From Enoplolaimus lenunculus (taxonomy: Eukaryota; Nematoda; Enoplea; Enoplida; Thoracostomopsidae): a DNA stretch of 64,000 nucleotides. The stretch lies in contig JASANG010001685.1 of the NCBI GenBank assembly GCA_030248215.1, positions 164,511-228,510 of the forward strand. The letters run 5' to 3'. Position numbers and translations under genes: made by a program. Positions 58,145 to 64,000 of this stretch are shown here, piece after piece (position 1 is the stretch's first letter; each line of letters begins with the position of its first letter). The notes beneath the pieces are model-generated. The model was not told the DNA's origin and searched no databases. It saw nothing but the letters and a program-made list of their open reading frames with translations.

Positions 58145-58395
58145 AATGTATAGAACACAGCCGTAACAGTAGTATGAGCATATTTGTAAATTTAAACGTG
58201 AAGAAAGCGTTTACACTTAAGGTGGCGCTATACTCGTCGTGCGCAGTACGGGTGACGCACGGAGCCAGACGGGTAACGCAAGGCGTCGGACGTCAACAAA
58301 AGAACAAAAGTATAGCCCATCCTTAAGTCAAAGCCTAAGCAAAAAAATTAGCTTAAGTATTGTAGTCCCGCAGACAAACGTTCCGCTTCTGATAT
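58145..58395. repeat. TTAGGC-type element with replaced core
   Basis: GCCAATGTATAGAACACAGCC and CTTCTGATATATTTACATTGGC are the family's ends. The interior has only a few AAGCCTAAGC words and an unrelated G/C-richer stretch (about 58220-58310). Confidence 0.55.
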
Positions 58396-58415
58396 ATTTA
58401 CATTGGCTAATGTTG

Positions 58416-58597
58416 CACTGCAAAAAATGGTGAGTCAAATTGCCTCTCTCCGAAATAGGCTTTTCTTGACTACACAAACTGAGTCAAAATTCGACTCCGC
58501 CAGAGTCAAATTGAGTCGAATTTTGACTCAGTTTGTGTAGTCAGTAAAATTTTATTTATTTCGGAGAGAGTCAATTTGACTCACTTTTTTGCAGCGT
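58416..58597. mobile_element. GAGTCAA-word MITE, complete
   Basis: CACTGCAAAAAATGGTGAG on the left and CTCACTTTTTTGCAGCGTG on the right are inverted. The interior has GACTCCGCCAGAGTC and CAAACTGAGTCAAAATTCG with its complement. It lies 370 bp downstream of the small heat shock gene. Confidence 0.85.
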
Positions 58598-58967
58598 GGA
58601 AAAAATTTGTTTCAAGTAAAATATAAATTTCAATCACCTCAAAAATATAACCGCTTTCGTGTTCCAAACAGCATCTTTTCAAAATTTGTGTTTCCGCCGC
58701 TGTGAAACAAACTTTTGGGAAAAACAATAAAATGAAAACGTTTGTTTAATAGGAAAAATTTTCAATATATTTGCCATAAAATATATTTAAATATTAACAT
58801 TTTACAATATAGAAATACATTATTATAACAAAACACAAAATATTTTTCCACAAAAGACGTAAGAAATATAAAAATTTGAGAAAACTCATATGTTTTTCGA
58901 AATATTTTGAGAAAACTTATATTTTTTTCGAAAAATTTAACTTTTTTAATAGAAATGAAAAGCATTT

Positions 58968-59951
58968 TTATTTCTTTTTGCTTGCGTTGATCACCAAAAT
59001 GCCTTTTTCGGTTAGTTTCGTTTTCACTGACGTCATATCGACATCCGGCGGAACATGATACGTTCGGTGTATTTCGCGTGTGATTGAACCATATTTGTCG
59101 GTACGAGAATTGTGACACGCGTCAATAATAACAGTATCCGGTCCGGTTGAAACCTAAAATTGCAGAAAGATATTTGGCTAAAATACAACTTGTACTGCAT
59201 CAAAGTTAACAAAGTGGGTTTTAATGGTTATTGCGCCGTTCAGCAGAACAAATTTTTCTCAGCTGTCAAAAAGTGTCATGAAGGTAGGGTTAACGCGACA
59301 AACATCATATAACAAATGTTGCACTAACACAAAGTGGCACAAGGGGCTAATGTATAGAACAGGGCCGGATCGTTTTCCGAATGAGCTCTGATAGAGTCAG
59401 TTTAAGCTTTAGATTAACTTTTTCTGTTTAGGCTTTAGATTAACTTTTTCTGTTTAGGCTTAGGCTTATGTTTAGGCTTAAGAATAGGCTCATTCTTAAA
59501 CTTAATTTTAGGCTTAGGCTTAAAGTTTAGGAATATGCTTATACTATTGTTCCGCCCCTGTTCTTTACATTGGCACGTTCTTGTAACATAAATATACCAG
59601 GCATTATAAAACAATCACTGGTGTTGCTCTTGGTTTAAGAAAACAAGCAAACTTGAATTGATATAATATAAATTAACACATTTTTCGGTTCAACTAAAAT
59701 ATTAATCAACAGTTTTCGTAAAAAATATTGAAAAAAACAAACAAAAAATTAAAAACAAACAAAAAATAAAAAACAAACAAAAAATCTTTTGAAACCTTAA
59801 TTTCTTTTGGCGTAAAATATGGAACTTCAAGGCCGACTTCAAATTTATCCGGAGTATTTACAACTTTGACAACGCCGTCATGATGTTGCAACGGCCAGTC
59901 CCACATTTCAGCCGTCCAATTGTGAGCAACTTCAACTTGTTTTGGCTCCAT
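58968..59951 (-). CDS. hsp-12: HSP-12-type small heat shock protein (2 exons, 113 aa)
   Basis: This is a small heat shock protein of the alpha-crystallin family, close to the nematode HSP-12 group. Exon 1 is 59951-59796 and exon 2 is 59153-58968. The join GAAATTAAG/GTTTCAACC is in phase 0, with donor GTTTCA and acceptor ATTTTAG. Residues 1-34 form a very short N-terminus with WDWPLQHHDGVVKVVN. The alpha-crystallin domain then runs from FEVGLEVPYFTPKEIKV to the conserved KGILVI, and the protein ends in NASKKK with no C-terminal IXI extension. In C. elegans such proteins form small oligomers and are weak chaperones, and several are developmentally expressed rather than heat-inducible; whether that holds here is unknown. 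The 642-bp intron carries a TTAGGC MITE. Confidence 0.93.
59344..59575. mobile_element. TTAGGC-word MITE in the hsp-12 intron
   Basis: GGCTAATGTATAGAACAGGG and CCCCTGTTCTTTACATTGGC are inverted ends. The interior has TTAGGCTTAGGCTT, TTAGGCTTATGTTTAGGC and an exact local duplication of a 27-bp segment (TTTAGATTAACTTTTTCTG plus TTTAGGC). Confidence 0.85.
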
Positions 59952-59975
59952 CGTTCAAAGTTCAAAGCGCAGGAA

Positions 59976-59982
59976 TTTTATA
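59976..59982 (-). promoter_or_regulatory. TATA box of the hsp-12-type gene
   Basis: On the minus strand CAGTACTATAAAATTCC places TATAAAA about 25-31 bases upstream of the ATG. The transcript would therefore start at or very near the ATG unless another promoter is used. I see no clear heat shock element in the 80 bp above it. Confidence 0.6.
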
Positions 59983-60033
59983 GTACTGAGATATTTGTAT
60001 TAGAATGATAAAGTTTCTAAAAATATATCAGCA

Positions 60034-60257
60034 TACACTGTAAACGATGGTGAGTCAAATTGACTCTCTCCGAAATAAGCTTTTCCTGACGACACAAACT
60101 GAGTCAAAATTCGCCTCAGCCAGAGTCAAATTTCATACGCTGAGTCGCTTAGTGAGTCAAATTTGACACTGGCTGAGTCGAATTTGACTCAGTCTGTGTA
60201 GTCCGGAAAAGCCTAATTTGGGGAGGGTCAATTTGACTGACCATTTTTTGCAGTGTA
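60034..60257. mobile_element. GAGTCAA-word MITE, complete
   Basis: TACACTGTAAACGATGGTGAG and CCATTTTTTGCAGTGTA are inverted. Arms carry GAGTCAAATTGACTC, CTCTCCGAAATAAGC and CTGACGACACAAACTGAG. TA at both edges suggests a TA target, as for Tc1/mariner-like elements. Confidence 0.9.
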
Positions 60258-60384
60258 GTTAATACAATACACAGGTATGTGCCTTGTATCTTAAAATGTG
60301 CCTAAAGTTAAAGGCACGGCGTTATGCCTTTAACTTTAGGCACATTTTAAGATACAAGACAATTGCCGGTGTACTGTATTAACT
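60257..60384. repeat. Long hairpin between two MITEs
   Basis: Two 60-nt arms (60257-60316 and 60325-60384) are inverted copies with six mismatches around the 8-nt loop CGGCGTTA. The inner 37 bases, with TTTAACTTTAGGCACATTTT, pair perfectly. It contains no GAGTCAA words. Confidence 0.92.
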
Positions 60385-60595
60385 ACAATGCAAAAATGGT
60401 GAGTCAAATTGACTATCTCCGAAATAGGTTTTAAAAAGACTACACAAACTGTGTCAAATTCGAATCAGCCAGAGTCAAACGTGCGACTCAGTGAATCGAA
60501 TTTGACTCTGGCTGAGTCGAGTTTCGACTCAATTTGTGTAGTCTCGAAAAGTCTATTTCGGAGAGAGTCAATTTGATTCACCATTTTTTGCATTA
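60384..60595. mobile_element. GAGTCAA-word MITE, complete
   Basis: TACAATGCAAAAATGGTGAG and TTCACCATTTTTTGCATTA are inverted ends. The interior matches the element at 60034-60257 in layout. It overlaps the outer base of the long hairpin. Confidence 0.85.
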
Positions 60596-60659
60596 AATAT
60601 AACAACACCTTTAAAGCTATAGAATAAGCTTATGACCAAGAATAATTGTGAAATTAGTC

Positions 60660-61051
60660 TAAAGCCTAAGCTTTCCTCATTTCGAGTCTCGCTCAATTGG
60701 AGTTCGCATCCCTATTCAAACTCCGTAGTGGTCGGAGTCCATAGGGCCTATAGAGACCATAAAAGAGGCTAATGCTAAAGAATGGCCTAGACTGGTCAAA
60801 TATGTAACAGACATTTCACATCACCCGCATAAACTATATCTAATTCAGAAAAAAACATTAACAGGCATGGTAACCAACAAAAACGCTATGAAGTAAATCA
60901 GCTCTAGTCATAGCAAATCACGTAAACATTATCTGGTCCAAGTAACATGATATGAATTAAAAATAAATAACCGACCGTAACCGAATAACAGAGGGTTCCG
61001 TCTGGAAAGGCAACATTAAATATCAGTACCCTCTTATTCGGGTCACTACAG
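60660..61051 (-). mobile_element. TGTAGTGACCCGAATAAG element, minus copy
   Basis: Read on the minus strand it begins CTGTAGTGACCCGAATAAGA, with GGGTACTGATATTTAATG and TATTCGGTTACGG. It continues to GGATGCGAACTCCAATTGAG near 60710, matching the interior order of 55918-56367. Confidence 0.65.
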
Positions 61052-61246
61052 TGTAAAATTTCTGCCTTCAGAATAAGGTAGCGAATCGTTAAACTGAACG
61101 GAACGGAACAATTTTCTTCATTTTATGATATATAATCGTAACAAAGGGCAGATCCCAAAATTTAATTAGGAGTCGCATCTCCGTCAGAAATTTCCGGATC
61201 CGCCACTAATCAAAACCTTCTAATGTGATTACACTTTACCCTTCAA

Positions 61247-61450
61247 TACACTGCAACAAATGGTGAGTCAAATTGACTCTTTCCGAAATAGGTTTCTCCT
61301 GACTACACAAACTAAAGTCAAAATGCGACTCCGCCAGAGTCAAATTGAGTCAAATTTGACATAGGCGGAGTCAAATTTTGACTCAGTATGTGTAAGTCAG
61401 GAAAAGCCTATTTCAGAGAGAGGCAATTTGACTCATCATTTTTGTACAGT
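61247..61450. mobile_element. GAGTCAA-word MITE, complete
   Basis: TACACTGCAACAAATGGTGAG and CATCATTTTTGTACAGTG are inverted, with GACTCCGCCAGAGTC and CATAGGCGGAGTC in the arms. Confidence 0.85.
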
Positions 61451-62426
61451 GAAAGTTCACTATATTCCTAGCTCGCCCAATAAATAATAGCTCAAAGCTG
61501 GAAAATATTATGTGTTAAAGCGAGCGCAAAAATTCAAAAAATATTTTAACAAATGTAATAAACAATTGAAACGGGCGCTCGTTCCGTATTTAAAATAAAA
61601 TTTCCTAAGAAATCACAACAGCAAGCGCGATGATCGAAGCATCGTAAAAGTTTCACAATTCGCAATTGTTTATATTTTGAGTAAATGAAAACTGTTTTTG
61701 GAACATTCTACAAGAAATTGTGTTACAACGCCGGTAGAAATCAGCGGCATTTTGATGCGCAGAAAAGCGAAATTTCAGCATATTCTATAGAGTTTTCTTT
61801 TATTTTCTTCTTTGCATCATCGCTTTAAATTTATAATACATTGGTCACATAATATTGCGGGCAGTTTCGAGGGTTTAAGAACAAAATGTATATTGCAAAC
61901 TGAACACACACTCACATACATATTTGTTCTGATGGACTCTTTAAGGGGCATAAAAGTGGCAGGAACGACAAGACACAACGGGGAAATAAAATATATTCGA
62001 CCGGTCCATCTCTGAGTGTGTTTAAAATCAATAGAACAGTGAATTTGAAAACTTCAACTTTGGAAATATTGCTGTATATAACAGTGAAATCGAATGTCCT
62101 GTCTTGCAATGAGCACTGAATTAAAACTGCATTACGTGTTAATATTGGAATAATGTGAAAAACAAACTTTGCCAGCAAACAATTTTGGCTAATAACAACG
62201 GTTGGCCTAAAGACTGGGAGAATGTGACACTTACAGGCTGAACACTGGCCATTATTAACAGGGTGAAGGATTTCCAGCACTGGGAAACATTGTGACTGGA
62301 GGGACGTTGTACGGACTGAGACGTCTGGCAAGAACATACTTGGACAATGAGCGGATGGGACACTTAGTTTTTGAAATCTATTACTTGAGTATAAGTTATA
62401 CTTAATTATTTACGCCGCTGGCTTTA
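61451..62426. other. Intergenic, no gene recognised
   Basis: A 141-codon frame on the minus strand (61912-62337) is the longest here, but its translation resembles no family I know and its composition does not look coding. Confidence 0.35.
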
Positions 62427-62800
62427 ATGGGTCCCAGGCTGCAACCGGAGGTGAAAAATACCGGAGCCGGAGCCGGAGGTCGACGAAACTTGCTGGAGCC
62501 GGAGCCGGAGGTGAGGCGAAATTAAGAAAAATGATGGTTAATTAGTTAATTTTAGCCAATATCTGCAAAATGTTGTTAAGTTGTTTGGTTTCACGCTAAT
62601 TTTCTGCCAAATTTCGGCAATTCTTTCATGAAAATTGCGACAAAACTCAATCGAAACGCGCTAAACAGATAAATTTAGGAAAATTATGTAAAATTTTACT
62701 ACCGAAATTGCCGGAACCTCCGGCAAAAATTCAATCGGAGCCGGAGGCCGATTTTCTGCTGGAGCCGGATTCAGACCTCAGGTTGCACCATGATGGGTCC
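62427..62800. mobile_element. CGGAGC-word MITE with perfect 8-bp duplication
   Basis: Element 62435-62792 has ends CAGGCTGCAACCGGAGG and CCTCAGGTTGCACCATG. Both are flanked by ATGGGTCC (62427-62434 and 62793-62800). CCGGAGCCGGAGCCGGAGG arrays and an AT-rich core match 48544-48883. Confidence 0.93.
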
Positions 62801-63316
62801 ATAACGTTTTAACAAAAACAAATAAATTCCAAATGTCTCAGGCATGGTCATATAACAAGAAAGTAATAGTTAGCATTATATTAAGGTGGCACCACAGTCT
62901 ACAATTTCAGTCGGGAAAAAGTTTAGTATGCATGAATTGTTAAGCTGTAATATATCGGATTTAGTCAACGACTTATTAAATATATAGTTAAGTTTGGTAC
63001 GCGTTTACAAACGACAAAGCGTTTCAGTAATCACGAACTTAAGCATAAAATCGTACTTAAGTAAGGTTTCAGAAACTCGGCAACTGTGAAACAATGAGGA
63101 TATATACAGTAAAGGAACATGAAGGCGAATGAAAAGGTGCTTTTAAAATTTGAATTAAATAAATTAGCGAACGTATAATAACCGCACAATTTGCTTCAGT
63201 TTGTTGCTCAGCCTATAATTTGTTACCTGATTTTAAATATTTTTTAGAAAACGGCTTTTATTTTAAAATATAATTGCAACCGAATGTAAAACTATAAGGT
63301 TGTCATTACAAACTTT
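62801..63316. other. Intergenic, nothing recognised
   Basis: AT-rich, without gene or repeat that I can name. Confidence 0.35.
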
Positions 63317-63501
63317 GGCGCATGTAAAGATCTGGGGCGGAACGTTTTTCTGTGGGACTGTAATAGAGTAAGCTAAAGGTTTATTCAAATTTTATTGCTT
63401 TGGCTTAGGCTTAGGCTTAGGAATATGCTCATTCTTACGCTTAGGCTTAGGCTTAGAAATATGCTTATAATACTGTTCAGTCCCTATTCTTTTAATTGGC
63501 C
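63317..63501. mobile_element. TTAGGC-word MITE
   Basis: GGCGCATGTAAAGATCTGGGG on the left and CAGTCCCTATTCTTTTAATTGG on the right are inverted with some divergence. The interior has GGCTTAGGCTTAGGCTTAGG and the GAATATGCTCATTC spacer. Confidence 0.8.
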
Positions 63502-63587
63502 CAGACACTTATAGAAGTGTTACATTATACTAGCATAATCTTGAGTTTGTTAGTTCTAAATGCACCGGCGTAAGCTTGCTTTTACTG

Positions 63588-63706
63588 CACTGGAAGAAAT
63601 GCTGAGTCAAATTGACTCTCTCCGAAATCGAATTTGACTGAGTTTGTGTAGTCAGGAAAAGCCTATTTCGGAAAGAGTTAATTTGACTCACCATGTTTTA
63701 CAGTGT
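63588..63706. mobile_element. GAGTCAA-word MITE, short form
   Basis: CACTGGAAGAAATGCTGAG and CTCACCATGTTTTACAGTGT are inverted. It lacks the middle GACTCCGCCAGAGTC part, so it is about 119 bp instead of about 220 bp. Confidence 0.75.
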
Positions 63707-63918
63707 GTAGTGATCCGAACAAGTAAGAGACTGATTTTTATTTTGTCTCTCTGAAATGACACCGTATTATTCGGTTTACGGACTGATATTTATTTTTAAT
63801 TCAATTTTTTATTAAATTGTTTCTTTGGACTCTAATGAGGATACAAACTCGTATTGATTGGGACTCAAAATGACGACCTTATTTATCACCGCCTGTTTAG
63901 GGTTATTGTACTTTTAAG
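63707..63918 (+). mobile_element. TGTAGTGATCCGAACAAG element
   Basis: GTAGTGATCCGAACAAGTAAG, CTGATTTTTATTTTGTC, TTCGGTTTACGGACTGATA and GGACTCAAAATGACGACC follow the order of 55918-56367. It begins directly at the end of a GAGTCAA element. The right terminus is indistinct. Confidence 0.65.
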
Positions 63919-64000
63919 CTTGATTCTTCTGTATACAGAATAGACAAACAGTCGTCCGCATAAAATTGTATTTTCGATGGGGGCAATGAATAATATTGTC

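Noticed and set aside
61912-62337. 141-codon frame on the minus strand
   Set aside because: No recognisable family, no splice partner and no coding-like composition.

Overview
The window is animal nuclear DNA, and I infer that it comes from a nematode. The main evidence is a two-exon small heat shock gene at 58968-59951 (minus strand). Its 113-residue product has the short N-terminus, missing C-terminal tail and characteristic WDWPLQH.DGVVKV start of the nematode HSP-12 proteins. A second hint is TTAGGC, the nematode telomere hexamer, which forms the core of a dispersed repeat family here. Large introns, many repeats and a complete FMR1/FXR gene (as far as I know Caenorhabditis elegans has no clear orthologue) suggest a repeat-rich lineage outside the rhabditids. 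That placement is inference.

Three host genes are supported. NDUFA8 (plus, 3325-6882, four exons, about 185 aa) is a CHCH-domain subunit of mitochondrial complex I. An FMR1/FXR-family RNA-binding protein (plus, 20603-39654, fifteen exons, 663 aa) has Tudor/Agenet, KH0, KH1, KH2 and RGG regions, and possibly an alternative last exon at 41719-41774. The HSP-12-type small heat shock protein lies on the minus strand at 58968-59951. These are unrelated single genes, not an operon. The exon junctions I give for all three keep the reading frame throughout.

Most of the rest is mobile-element sequence. There is a 5'-truncated jockey-like LINE (12383-13520), a possible hAT-type transposase fragment (40590-41105, minus) and several repeats that carry degenerate tRNA-like modules. 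Many short terminal-inverted-repeat elements without coding capacity are also present. Each family of these is built from one short word repeated in both orientations: ACCGGA, CGGAGC, GGTCTCGG, GATTCGG, GCCGAT, TTAGGC, GAGTCAA, CTCAGA, TTTCTGA or GATAGC. Six insertions carry perfect 8-bp target-site duplications, including one element nested inside another (16428-17188). This word-built MITE system is the most unusual thing in the window.

Layout: 1-3324, tRNA-like repeats; 3325-6882, NDUFA8; 6883-20602, intergenic with LINE and MITEs; 20603-42107, FMR1 with introns full of MITEs; 42108-58967, repeats, two foldback elements and two minisatellites; 58968-59982, the small heat shock gene; 59983-64000, a dense cluster of GAGTCAA elements. 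I recognised no rRNA, intact tRNA, CRISPR array or virus-like element.
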